Origin: Hyphomicrobiales bacterium
Lineage (GTDB): Bacteria; Pseudomonadota; Alphaproteobacteria; Rhizobiales; Aestuariivirgaceae
Direction of reading: 5' to 3'
Assembly: GCA_027051995.1 (NCBI GenBank)
Contig: JALUFY010000037.1
Span: forward strand, 1-6,239
DNA length: 6,239 bases
The first letter of the stretch is position 1. Each line of letters begins with the position of its first letter. The notes under the pieces are model-generated. The model was not told the DNA's origin and searched no databases. It worked only from the letters and a program-made list of their open reading frames with translations. Of this stretch, positions 1 to 6,239 are shown piece after piece. Made by a program: the position numbers and the translations under genes.

Positions 1-1
1 C

Positions 2-1519
2 CGCGTCATTTTCGATCACCAGATCGCCAGCGAGGACTGGATGCGCGAGCTGCACGCCTTCGGCTGGCTCCAGGCGCTGCTGGAGCCCGAACGCCAGCTG
101 TGGCGCGTTTTCGCCCGCACGCTGGTATCCGACTGGCAGGATCGCGCCCAGCGCCTGCCCGCCGTCTCGCGTGCGCCCGCCGTGCTGGCGGCGCGCGTCA
201 TCAACTGGACGGCCTGCGCCCCGCAACTGCTCAACGGCGCGCCGGAGGGCTTCGCGGAGAAGTTCTTCCGCTCCCTGACCTGGCAGACCCGCCGCCTCTC
301 GCGCCGCGCCCTGCGCGGAGCTTCGCCGCTGGAGCGCCTGCATGCGCGCATCGCCCTATGCTGGGCCAGCCTGGGTCTTGAGGGGCTGGAAGGCATCCGC
401 GAAAGCGCCTTCGCCCGGCTGGAGGCGGAGCTGGCCCGCCAGATGCTGCCAGATGGCGGCCATGTCTCGCGCTCTCCGGCTGTTCTTCTGCGCATTGCCG
501 CGCTGCTTTCGCCCCTGCGCGAGGCGCTGAACGGGGCCCGCCTGGCCGTTCCGCCGGTGCTTTCCGCCACCCTGGAGCGCGCCCTGCCCATGCTGCGCTT
601 CTTCCGGCATGGCGATGGCGGCCTCACGCTGCTGGGCGGTGTGAATGACCCCGCCGCCGGCCAGCTGGCGGCCATTCTGGAAGCCGACGCCGTGGCCGGA
701 AAGCCGCTCAGCCACGCACCCCACAGCGGATACGCCCGCCTGGCGCAGGGCGCCTCCGTTCTCATCGCCGACATCGGCCGCCCGCCCGCGCCGGGGGTGA
801 AGACGGCGGCGCTTTCCGTTGGCGCCTTCGAGTTCTCCCACGGCCCGGCGCGCATCATCACCAGCTGCGGCGCGCCGCGCGTGCCCTCGGAGCGCTGGAG
901 CCGCGTGGCCCGGCTGACGGCGGCCCATTCGGCGGCCATTCTGGGCGATCTCAACGCCGGGCGCATCTACGACAACCGCCTCACCACGGCCCTTTTCGGC
1001 GGCCCCGCCCTCATCGGCCCGGCGCGCCTGAGCGCCGCCGTGCGCGAAACCTCCCGCGGCTCGCTGCTCGACGTGGCCCATGACGCCTACGCGCCCGCCA
1101 GCGGCTTCCGCCACGAGCGGCGGCTGTTTCTGGCTCCCGAAGGGCTCGACCTGCGCGGCCAGGACACGTTCATCCCGGATGAAAAGGCCCGCGTGGCCAG
1201 GGAAACTCCCTTCGCCATCCGCTTTCATCTGCATCCCTCTCTGAGCGCCACCATGGCCCGCGACGGAGCCTCGGTCATGCTGGTGCTGGCCGACAAGTCG
1301 GCCTGGACGTTCTCCGCCCGCGACGGCATGATCCGGCTGGAGGAGAGCGTTTATCTGGCCTCCGGCGGCGGCTTGCGCCGCACCATGCAGATCGTCGTGG
1401 AGGGCATGGCGCGCGCCGAAGAGACCACCATCTGCTGGCGTCTGCGCCGCATGTCCGCCGCGCCGCGCCGCAAGCGCCGCAAAGCCGAAGCGGCCACGCC
1501 GGAGCTCCCCCTGCGATAA
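2..1519 (+). CDS. Heparinase II/III family protein, 5' end outside window
   Basis: Probable member of the heparinase II/III-like family: an all-alpha N-terminal region followed by a beta-rich C-terminal domain, related to polysaccharide lyases. The frame is open from base 2, and codons upstream of the first ATG (base 41) still read like the family N-terminus (a Trp, then the ELHAFGWL stretch), so the true start lies before the window. Counting from the ATG at 41, family-like stretches are DGGHVSRSP (138-146), FFRHGDGGL (187-195), SGYARL (229-234), the GAFEFSHGPARIITSCG strand region (261-277), HERRLFL (358-364) and FAIRFHLHPS (391-400). The protein ends in a basic, proline-rich tail (about 475-492), possibly disordered. 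No membrane segment is seen in the visible part. It lies directly upstream of purH, an order I recall in several alphaproteobacteria. The substrate is unknown; heparin is unlikely, and a cell-envelope or self-made polysaccharide is only a guess. Family assignment is firm, function is not. Confidence 0.85.
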   Translation, partial: RVIFDHQIASEDWMRELHAFGWLQALLEPERQLWRVFARTLVSDWQDRAQRLPAVSRAPAVLAARVINWTACAPQLLNGAPEGFAEKFFRSLTWQTRRLSRRALRGASPLERLHARIALCWASLGLEGLEGIRESAFARLEAELARQMLPDGGHVSRSPAVLLRIAALLSPLREALNGARLAVPPVLSATLERALPMLRFFRHGDGGLTLLGGVNDPAAGQLAAILEADAVAGKPLSHAPHSGYARLAQGASVLIADIGRPPAPGVKTAALSVGAFEFSHGPARIITSCGAPRVPSERWSRVARLTAAHSAAILGDLNAGRIYDNRLTTALFGGPALIGPARLSAAVRETSRGSLLDVAHDAYAPASGFRHERRLFLAPEGLDLRGQDTFIPDEKARVARETPFAIRFHLHPSLSATMARDGASVMLVLADKSAWTFSARDGMIRLEESVYLASGGGLRRTMQIVVEGMARAEETTICWRLRRMSAAPRRKRRKAEAATPELPLR

Positions 1520-1551
1520 TATCCCGCACTGACAAAGGCGGGAAAACCCGG

Positions 1552-1587
1552 CGCGCGGCGCTTGCGGCCATTCCCCCGCGCCGCGTG
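1552..1587 (+). terminator. GC-rich hairpin between heparinase-like gene and purH
   Basis: An 8-base perfect inverted repeat (CGCGGCGC at 1554-1561 and GCGCCGCG at 1578-1585) extends outward by a G-T and a C-G pair to give a 10-pair stem with a 16-base loop. It lies 32 bases after the upstream stop codon. The run that follows (ATTTGCTATT) is T-rich but is not a clean T-tract, so this may be a weak terminator, an attenuating leader hairpin for purH, or chance pairing in GC-rich DNA. A smaller CGGG-AAAA-CCCG hairpin sits just before it at 1539-1550. Confidence 0.3.
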
Positions 1588-1604
1588 ATTTGCTATTGGC
1601 TTGG

Positions 1605-1610
1605 GATAAT
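1605..1610 (+). promoter_or_regulatory. Possible -10 element for purH
   Basis: GATAAT, which differs from the sigma-70 -10 consensus at one position, lies 35 bases before the purH start in the only AT-richer patch of the gap. No convincing -35 hexamer is found 16-18 bases upstream; that position falls in the right arm of the GC-rich hairpin. The promoter call is therefore tentative, and purH could instead be read through from the heparinase-like gene. Confidence 0.25.
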
Positions 1611-1630
1611 CCATTCCTGACCCATCCCGA

Positions 1631-1637
1631 GGGGGAG
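1631..1637 (+). promoter_or_regulatory. Shine-Dalgarno site of purH
   Basis: GGGGGAG ends 8 bases before the ATG at 1646 and supports that start. The site is flanked by two copies of CCATCCC (1622-1628 and 1639-1645); the TCCC of either copy could pair with GGGA inside the Shine-Dalgarno site, so it could be partly hidden in the mRNA. Confidence 0.65.
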
Positions 1638-1645
1638 ACCATCCC

Positions 1646-3220
1646 ATGCCAAACCCGGTGCGCCGCGCGCTTCTTTCCGTATCCGACAAGACCGGCCTTG
1701 TTGATCTGGCCCGTGACCTGACGGAGAAATTCAACGTCGAAATCCTCTCCACCGGCGGTACCGCCAGGGCGCTGAAGGAGGCCGGCATCCCCGTCACCGA
1801 TGTCTCGGACGTTACCGGCTTTCCCGAAATCATGGATGGCCGCGTCAAGACGCTGCATCCCAACATCCACGGCGGCCTGCTGGCGGTGCGCGGCAACGCG
1901 GAGCACGAAGCGGCGATGAACGAACATGGCATCGCCCCCATCGGCCTGCTGGTGGTCAATCTCTATCCCTTCGAGGAGACCCTGGCCTCCGGCGCGGACT
2001 ATGACACCTGCGTGGAGAACATCGACATCGGCGGCCCGGCGATGATTCGCGCGGCGGCCAAGAACCACGCCTCGGTGGCCGTCGTCACCGACGCGGCGGA
2101 CTATGGCAAGCTGCTGGGCGACATGGAGCAGCATGCGGGCGGCACCTGCGCCAAGTTCCGCCGCAAGCTGGCGCAGAAGGCCTTCGCGCGCACCGCCGAA
2201 TACGACGCGGCCATCTCCAACTGGCTGGGCGCCATCGTCGAGGATCCGGAAAATCCTCAGGACGCCATGCCGCGCACCTTCACCATGCAGTTCGTCAAGA
2301 AGCAGAACATGCGCTATGGCGAAAACCCCCATCAGCGCGCCGCCTTCTATGTTGGCGGCGGCGACGGAGCGTCCATCTCCACCGCGAAACAGCTTCAGGG
2401 CAAGGAGCTGTCCTACAACAACATCGGCGACACCGACGCCGCCCTGGAGTGCGTCAAGCAGTTTGACGAGGCCCCGGCCTGCGTCATCGTCAAGCACGCC
2501 AACCCCTGCGGCGTGGCCACCGCCGGATCATTGCTGGAGGCCTATGACCGGGCCTATTCCACCGATCCCGAATCGGCCTTCGGCGGCATTATCGCCTTCA
2601 ACCGCGAGCTGGACGAAAAGACCGCCGCCGAGATCGTCGCCCGCCAGTTCGTCGAGGTCATCATCGCTCCGAAGGTTTCCCCCGGCGCAGCCGAGGCGGT
2701 GGCGAAAAAGAAGAATGTGCGCCTGCTGGAATGCGGCTGGTGGCCGAAGGAGCCCGCCCAGCGGCTGGACTTCAAGCGCGTCAACGGCGGCCTGCTGGTG
2801 CAGACGGCCGATCTCGCGCTTTACAACGAGCTGAAGGTGGTCACCGGCCGCGCCCCCACGGACGAGGAGATGCGCGATCTGCTCTTCGCCTGGAAGGTCT
2901 GCAAGTTCGTCAAATCCAACGCCATCGTTTATTGCAAGGACAACATGACCATCGGCGTCGGCGCCGGCCAGATGAGCCGCGTCAATTCCGCCCGCATCGC
3001 CTCCATCAAGGCCGCCAATGCCGGGCTGGAGGTGAAGGGCTCCGTGGTGGCCTCCGACGCCTTCTTCCCCTTCGCCGACGGCCTGATGGAAGCGGCCGGC
3101 GCGGGCGCCACGGCGGTCATCCAGCCGGGCGGCTCCATCCGCGACAAGGAAGTCATCGAAGCCGCCAACGAAGCCGGTCTGGCCATGGTGCTCACCGGCA
3201 TGCGCCACTTCAGGCACTGA
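1646..3220 (+). CDS. purH: Bifunctional AICAR transformylase / IMP cyclohydrolase
   Basis: PurH carries out the last two steps of purine synthesis in the cytoplasm: formyl transfer from 10-formyl-tetrahydrofolate to AICAR, then ring closure of FAICAR to IMP. At 524 residues it has the usual full length. The N-terminal cyclohydrolase domain (MGS-like fold, about 1-150) shows [12 protein letters not shown] (11-22), STGGTA (35-40), [13 protein letters not shown] (65-77) and [16 protein letters not shown] (125-140). The C-terminal transformylase domain (about 205-524) shows RYGENPHQ (223-230), the KHANPCG catalytic motif with K283 and H284, KSNAIVY (423-429), GVGAGQMSR (437-445) and [10 protein letters not shown] (470-479). 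All key motifs are intact. The ATG is chosen because of the well-spaced GGGGGAG site and because the protein begins at the expected place ahead of the [12 protein letters not shown] strand. It is probably co-transcribed with the YbjQ-family gene 21 bases downstream. Confidence 0.97.
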   Translation: MPNPVRRALLSVSDKTGLVDLARDLTEKFNVEILSTGGTARALKEAGIPVTDVSDVTGFPEIMDGRVKTLHPNIHGGLLAVRGNAEHEAAMNEHGIAPIGLLVVNLYPFEETLASGADYDTCVENIDIGGPAMIRAAAKNHASVAVVTDAADYGKLLGDMEQHAGGTCAKFRRKLAQKAFARTAEYDAAISNWLGAIVEDPENPQDAMPRTFTMQFVKKQNMRYGENPHQRAAFYVGGGDGASISTAKQLQGKELSYNNIGDTDAALECVKQFDEAPACVIVKHANPCGVATAGSLLEAYDRAYSTDPESAFGGIIAFNRELDEKTAAEIVARQFVEVIIAPKVSPGAAEAVAKKKNVRLLECGWWPKEPAQRLDFKRVNGGLLVQTADLALYNELKVVTGRAPTDEEMRDLLFAWKVCKFVKSNAIVYCKDNMTIGVGAGQMSRVNSARIASIKAANAGLEVKGSVVASDAFFPFADGLMEAAGAGATAVIQPGGSIRDKEVIEAANEAGLAMVLTGMRHFRH

Positions 3221-3241
3221 TCACGAAAAGGGAGAGCCGCG

Positions 3242-3562
3242 ATGCTTGTCACCACGACGCCAACCATCGAGGGCCATGTCATCCGGGAATATCGCGGTAT
3301 CGTCGCCGGCGAGGCCATTCTCGGGGCCAATCTGTTCCGCGATTTCTTCGCCTCCATCCGCGATCTGGTGGGCGGGCGCTCCGGCGCATATGAAAAGGTG
3401 CTGGCCGACGCGCGCGAAACGGCCATCAACGAAATGGCCCAGGAGGCCGCCGCCCTCGCCGCGAACGCCGTCGTCGGCGTGGACATCGATTACGAAACCG
3501 TCGGCCAGAACGGCTCCATGCTCATGGTCACGGCGGCGGGCACGGCGGTGATCGCGGAATAA
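3242..3562 (+). CDS. YbjQ/UPF0145 family protein
   Basis: A 106-residue protein matching the YbjQ (UPF0145) family in length and motifs: [20 protein letters not shown] (9-28), GGRSGAYE (44-51), a helix rich in Ala and Glu (about 52-74), [11 protein letters not shown] (75-85) and [13 protein letters not shown] (91-103). The family forms small oligomeric domains and is sometimes labelled heavy-metal binding, but its role is not established. This copy has no cysteine at all, which argues against thiol-based metal binding. There is no signal peptide or membrane segment. An AAGGGAGAG-type ribosome site (about 3228-3236) precedes the ATG. The gene starts 21 bases after the purH stop, so the two are probably on one transcript. 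The gene symbol is left blank because orthology to E. coli ybjQ cannot be shown here. Confidence 0.85.
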   Translation: MLVTTTPTIEGHVIREYRGIVAGEAILGANLFRDFFASIRDLVGGRSGAYEKVLADARETAINEMAQEAAALAANAVVGVDIDYETVGQNGSMLMVTAAGTAVIAE

Positions 3563-3570
3563 TTCCGGCG

Positions 3571-5073
3571 TCAGCCGCCAAACTGTTCGCGCAGTTTCGT
3601 CTTTTGCACCTTGCCCATGGCGTTGCGCGGCAGGGCGTCCACGAAGATGACGCGGCGGGGCTGCTTGAAGCGCGCCAGCCGGCCCTCGAGCGCGGCCAGA
3701 ACATCCTGTTCCGTCAGTCTGGCCTTTGGCTCGGGCGCGATGACGGCGATGACGATTTCGCCCCATTCGGCGTCCGGCGCGCCGATCACCGCCGATTCGG
3801 CCACGCCTTTAATGGCGTCGATGGCCGCCTCCACCTCCGCCGGATAGACGTTCAGCCCGCCGGTGATGATCAGATCCTTGTCCCGCCCCGAAATGCGCAG
3901 ATAGCCGTCCGCGCCGAAATAGCCCAGATCGCCGGTGATGAACCAGCCATCGCCGCGAAAGGCCTCTTTCGTCTTTTCCTCCATCCGCCAGTAGCCGGAG
4001 AAGACGTTCGGCCCGCGCACCTCGATCATCCCCGGCTCGCCCGCCGCCAGCGGCGCGCCGCTCTCCGGATCCGTGACGCGGATCTCCGTCGATGGCAGGG
4101 CAAGCCCCACCGTCCCGGCCTTGCGCGGCCCATCAAGCGGGTTGGAGGCGTTCATCCCCGTTTCCGTCAGCCCGTAACGCTCCACGATGGCCTGCCCGGT
4201 CTTTTTCTCGAAGGCTTCATGCAGCGCCGGAGACAAAGGCGCCGAGCCGGAGATGAACAGCCGCATGCCCCTGGCCGCCGCCTTCAGCCCCCGCGCCCTG
4301 ATCAGCCGCGCATAGAACGTCGGCACGCCCATCAGCACGGAGGCCTCCGGCATGGCCCTGACGATCTCTTTCGCGTCGAACTTCTCCAGCCAGATCATCG
4401 AGGCCCCGGCCAGCAAGCTGACGTTGCAGGCCACGAACAGTCCGTGCGCGTGATAGATGGGCAGGGCGTGGATGAGCACGTCTTCCTCCGAAAACCGCCA
4501 GATGTCCGCCAGATCGCGCCCGTTGGCCAGCAGGTTTTCGTGGCTGATCATCGCCCCCTTGGAGCGCCCCGTGGTGCCCGACGTATAAAGAATGGCCGCC
4601 AGATCATCCGCCCCGCGCGCCACTGTCTGAAAGCTCTCCGGCTGCACCATTTGCAGCATGTAGAAGCTGCCGCCCCAGTCGCCGCGCAGGGTCACGGTCT
4701 TCGCCCCCGCCGCCTCCGCCAGCGGCTCCAGCGCCGCCTTGCGCTCCGGATCACAGATCAGCACATCCGGTTCGGCGTCCTTGAGGAAATAGTCCACTTC
4801 CGCCGGCGTATAGGCCATGTTCAGCGGCTGAAACACGTATCCGCCGCGCAGGCAGGCCAGATAGAGCGCCAGCGCCTCCGGGCTCTTCTCCACCTGCACG
4901 GTGACGCGCCCGCCGGGCCTGGCTCCCAGCCTGTGCAGGGCCCGCGCCATGCGCCCGGCCATCCTGTGCATGTCCGCGAAGGTGAAGGTGCGCGGCTCCT
5001 TCTCCCGCGTGCGCAGAAAGACCTTTTCACTGCTCTCACGGCCCTCCATGAGGGCGTCATAGAGATGATTCAT
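3571..5073 (-). CDS. matB: Malonyl-CoA synthetase (MatB-type acyl-CoA ligase)
   Basis: A 500-residue ANL-superfamily adenylating enzyme expected to turn malonate (or methylmalonate), ATP and CoA into the acyl-CoA, AMP and pyrophosphate in the cytoplasm. Motifs in order: the P-loop YTSGTTGRSKG (163-173), VLIHALPIYHAHGLF (199-213), VLMGVPTFYARL (246-257), RLFISGSAPL (271-280), ERYGLTET (298-305), FITGDLG (378-384), the hinge region GRDKDLIITGG (396-406) and the C-terminal catalytic lysine K488 in NAMGKVQK. The whole chain, including the HALPIYHxHG and VLMGVPTFY segments, is colinear with what I recall of R. palustris MatB, and K488 falls at that enzyme's known lysine-acetylation position. Its ATG overlaps the SDR stop by one base (TGATG), with GGATGGA as a ribosome site 5 bases ahead, so translation is probably coupled. 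No malonyl-CoA decarboxylase or malonate transporter gene lies in the window. The main alternative is another short or branched carboxylic acid as substrate. Confidence 0.88.
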   Translation of the reverse strand: MNHLYDALMEGRESSEKVFLRTREKEPRTFTFADMHRMAGRMARALHRLGARPGGRVTVQVEKSPEALALYLACLRGGYVFQPLNMAYTPAEVDYFLKDAEPDVLICDPERKAALEPLAEAAGAKTVTLRGDWGGSFYMLQMVQPESFQTVARGADDLAAILYTSGTTGRSKGAMISHENLLANGRDLADIWRFSEEDVLIHALPIYHAHGLFVACNVSLLAGASMIWLEKFDAKEIVRAMPEASVLMGVPTFYARLIRARGLKAAARGMRLFISGSAPLSPALHEAFEKKTGQAIVERYGLTETGMNASNPLDGPRKAGTVGLALPSTEIRVTDPESGAPLAAGEPGMIEVRGPNVFSGYWRMEEKTKEAFRGDGWFITGDLGYFGADGYLRISGRDKDLIITGGLNVYPAEVEAAIDAIKGVAESAVIGAPDAEWGEIVIAVIAPEPKARLTEQDVLAALEGRLARFKQPRRVIFVDALPRNAMGKVQKTKLREQFGG

Positions 5074-5912
5074 CAGTTTCCATCCGATGCCTTGTCCAGT
5101 ATGGCGTCCAGCGCCCGCGTGGGCAGAACCCGGCGCAGCGCGCCCATCACATGGGTCGGAACGGTCACGTAATAGCGCGCCTTCGGCCTTGGGCTCTCCA
5201 CCGCGCGGATCAGTTTTTTCAGCACCGCCTCCGGCGGCAGCTTGAAGCGGTTCGGTTTGCTCTCGCCCGCCAGCCTCTTGCGCCGCTCCAGATAGTAGGC
5301 GCGGTATGGCGAATGCTCCACGTCGATGTTCTCGTCATAGTGCTTCAGCGCCGTATCCATGAACTTCGACCAGATGGGGCCGGGCTCGATCAGCGAGACA
5401 TGAATGCCCGATCCGCGCAGCTCCAGCCTCAGCGCGTCCGAAAGCCCCTCGATGGCGAATTTCGACGCCACGTAGGCCCCGCGCCATTTCATCGCCACCA
5501 GCCCCAGGATGGACGAATTCTGCACGATGCGCCCCGCGCCCTGCGCCCGCATCATGGGGATCACCCGCCGCGTCAGATCATGCCAGCCGAAGACATTGGT
5601 CTCGAACTGGGCGCGCAGCACATCGCGCGACAGATCCTCCACCGCGCCGGGCTGGCCATAGGCCCCGTTGTTGAACAGCGCGAACAGCTTGCCATGCGTT
5701 TTGCGCGCCACCTCGGAGACGCAGGCTTCCACTGATTCGGGCTTATCGTAATCCATGTAGATGACGTCCAGCCCCGCGTCCTGCAGCCGCTCGATGTCCT
5801 CGCCCTGGCGCGCCGTGGCGAAGACCCGCCAGCCGCGCGCCCGCATGCCCAGCGCGCACGTCAGCCCGATGCCCGATGAACAGCCCGTTATGAGAATGCT
5901 TTTCCCGCTCAT
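5073..5912 (-). CDS. SDR family NAD(P)-dependent oxidoreductase
   Basis: A classical short-chain dehydrogenase/reductase of 279 residues with a Rossmann fold, probably cytoplasmic. Counting from the ATG at 5912: the cofactor motif TGCSSGIG (9-16); Arg35 after the second strand (ATAR), which suggests NADP(H); D54 before YDKPES; NNGAYG (81-86) in place of the usual NNAG; and a complete catalytic set N106, S134, Y147 and K151 (YVASK). PGPIWSKF follows in the usual substrate-loop position. The reading frame extends to a TTG at 5931-5933 (286 residues), but the ATG at 5912 is preferred: it begins the protein right before the KSILITG strand, as is usual, and has a short GGAAG ahead of it. Substrate is unknown. 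The next gene is matB, overlapping by one base, so the two are co-expressed; a role in acyl or aldehyde metabolism is only inferred from that. Confidence 0.9.
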   Translation of the reverse strand: MSGKSILITGCSSGIGLTCALGMRARGWRVFATARQGEDIERLQDAGLDVIYMDYDKPESVEACVSEVARKTHGKLFALFNNGAYGQPGAVEDLSRDVLRAQFETNVFGWHDLTRRVIPMMRAQGAGRIVQNSSILGLVAMKWRGAYVASKFAIEGLSDALRLELRGSGIHVSLIEPGPIWSKFMDTALKHYDENIDVEHSPYRAYYLERRKRLAGESKPNRFKLPPEAVLKKLIRAVESPRPKARYYVTVPTHVMGALRRVLPTRALDAILDKASDGN

Positions 5913-5944
5913 GGCTTCCGTGATTGCCGCCAATCCCCGGAATG

Positions 5945-5960
5945 GTCAAGAACAATTGAC
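5945..5960. promoter_or_regulatory. Inverted repeat in divergent gap, possible operator
   Basis: GTCAA (5945-5949) and TTGAC (5956-5960) form a perfect 5-base inverted repeat with a 6-base AT-rich spacer, in the gap between the SDR gene and mobB. The right arm is part of the mobB -35 hexamer. The left arm reads TTGACC on the minus strand and could be the -35 for the SDR-matB operon, though no good -10 is found 16-18 bases from it. It may be an operator or two back-to-back -35 elements. The arms are short enough for chance. Confidence 0.3.
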
Positions 5961-5984
5961 GAAAGCCCCGCGCGAGACGATAAC
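5956..5984 (+). promoter_or_regulatory. Sigma-70-type promoter of mobB
   Basis: TTGACG (5956-5961) and GATAAC (5979-5984) are separated by exactly 17 bases, matching the housekeeping consensus at 5 of 6 and 4 of 6 positions. Transcription would begin near 5991, leaving a leader of about 25 bases that holds the GGAGGA ribosome site. Strand, spacing and position all fit mobB as the first gene of its own unit. Confidence 0.65.
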
Positions 5985-6004
5985 AGGGGCCCAATCCACC
6001 GCCC

Positions 6005-6010
6005 GGAGGA
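6005..6010 (+). promoter_or_regulatory. Shine-Dalgarno site of mobB
   Basis: GGAGGA, a near-perfect complement of the 16S rRNA tail, lies 4 bases before the ATG at 6015 and settles that start for mobB. Confidence 0.8.
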
Positions 6011-6014
6011 CGGC

Positions 6015-6239
6015 ATGAAAAAAACCATCTGCGGCCACAGGGTCATCGGCGTGTCCGGCTTCAAGAATTCCGGCAAGACGACGCTTGTCGAGGGTCTGGT
6101 GCGCGAGCTCTCCGCGCGCGGCTGGTGCGTCTCCACCGTCAAGCACGCCCATCACAGCTTCGACATCGATCACGAGGGCCGCGACAGCTTCCGCCACCGC
6201 CAGGCGGGCGCGCGCGAGGTGGCCGTGGTGGCCAGGGAG
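6015..6239 (+). CDS. mobB: Molybdopterin-guanine dinucleotide biosynthesis protein MobB, 3' end outside window
   Basis: The first 75 residues of MobB, a P-loop GTP-binding protein that assists MobA in attaching GMP to molybdopterin for molybdenum enzymes of the DMSO-reductase type. The Walker A motif GFKNSGKT is at residues 15-22, right after the first strand (VIGVSG). The family signature TVKHAHHSFDID (41-52), then GRDSFRHRQAGA (55-66), is complete. The family usually has about 165-175 residues, so a little under half is seen; the frame is still open at the last base. It diverges from the SDR gene and has its own promoter and ribosome site. MobA does not lie upstream; it may be downstream or elsewhere. 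A longer fusion cannot be excluded from the visible part. Confidence 0.92.
   Translation, partial: MKKTICGHRVIGVSGFKNSGKTTLVEGLVRELSARGWCVSTVKHAHHSFDIDHEGRDSFRHRQAGAREVAVVARE

Noticed and set aside
41..43. ATG as the true start of the heparinase-like gene, with AGGA nearby upstream
   Set aside because: The frame is open upstream to the window edge and those codons still fit the family N-terminus, so the start is outside the window.
356..2497. Long 713-residue open frame on the minus strand across the heparinase-like gene and purH
   Set aside because: It is antisense to two well-supported genes, has low-complexity Gly/Ala/Arg/His-rich composition and no recognisable domain; GC-rich codons on the plus strand keep this frame free of stops.
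2528..3217. 229-residue minus-strand open frame inside purH
   Set aside because: A shadow of the purH frame with no motif of its own and no ribosome site that I could credit.
3566..3577. CGGC-GTCA-GCCG hairpin at the convergent junction as a shared terminator
   Set aside because: The stem has only four pairs and no T-tract on either side.
3604..5172. 522-residue open frame on the plus strand opposite matB
   Set aside because: The sequence is rich in Arg, His and Gln without domain motifs, and it lies fully antisense to the clear MatB reading frame.
5931..5933. TTG as the SDR start
   Set aside because: It adds seven residues before the usual SDR N-terminus; the ATG at 5912 fits family starts better. 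The TTG remains possible because GGGGA lies directly before it.

Overview
The window is GC-rich with dense bacterial coding and looks like the chromosome of an alphaproteobacterium. The case rests on three things: a heparinase II/III-like protein directly upstream of purH (a gene order I recall from several alphaproteobacterial groups), a MatB-type malonyl-CoA synthetase that resembles the Rhodopseudomonas palustris enzyme along its length, and an SDR of a type common in alphaproteobacterial genomes. I cannot place it to genus from the sequence alone. I see no tRNA, rRNA, CRISPR array, insertion sequence or phage gene.

Layout. Bases 2-1519 (+) hold the 3' part of a heparinase II/III family gene that begins before the window. 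A 126-base gap with a GC-rich hairpin leads to purH (1646-3220, +), the bifunctional enzyme for the last two steps of IMP synthesis. A YbjQ/UPF0145 small protein (3242-3562, +) follows 21 bases after purH and is probably co-transcribed. Its stop lies 8 bases from the stop of a convergent pair on the minus strand: an acyl-CoA synthetase of the MatB type (3571-5073, -) and, upstream of it, an SDR oxidoreductase (5073-5912, -). The two share one base in a TGATG stop/start overlap, so they form a tightly coupled operon. About 100 bases divide the SDR from the divergent mobB (6015 to the window end, +), whose first 75 residues, with an intact Walker A motif, are present. A near-consensus sigma-70 promoter sits in this divergent gap and points at mobB.

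How the genes work together. Three transcription units are visible: (i) purine synthesis with accessory genes reading right, (ii) SDR-matB reading left, (iii) mobB (molybdenum cofactor guanylylation) reading right. No pathway link between the three units is evident; this is housekeeping and central-metabolism territory, not an accessory island. Nothing here amounts to a new defence or mobile system. The points worth a second look are the uncharacterised genes tied to known ones (heparinase-like and YbjQ with purH, SDR with MatB) and the compact divergent regulatory region before mobB. No stretch over 300 bases lacks a gene.
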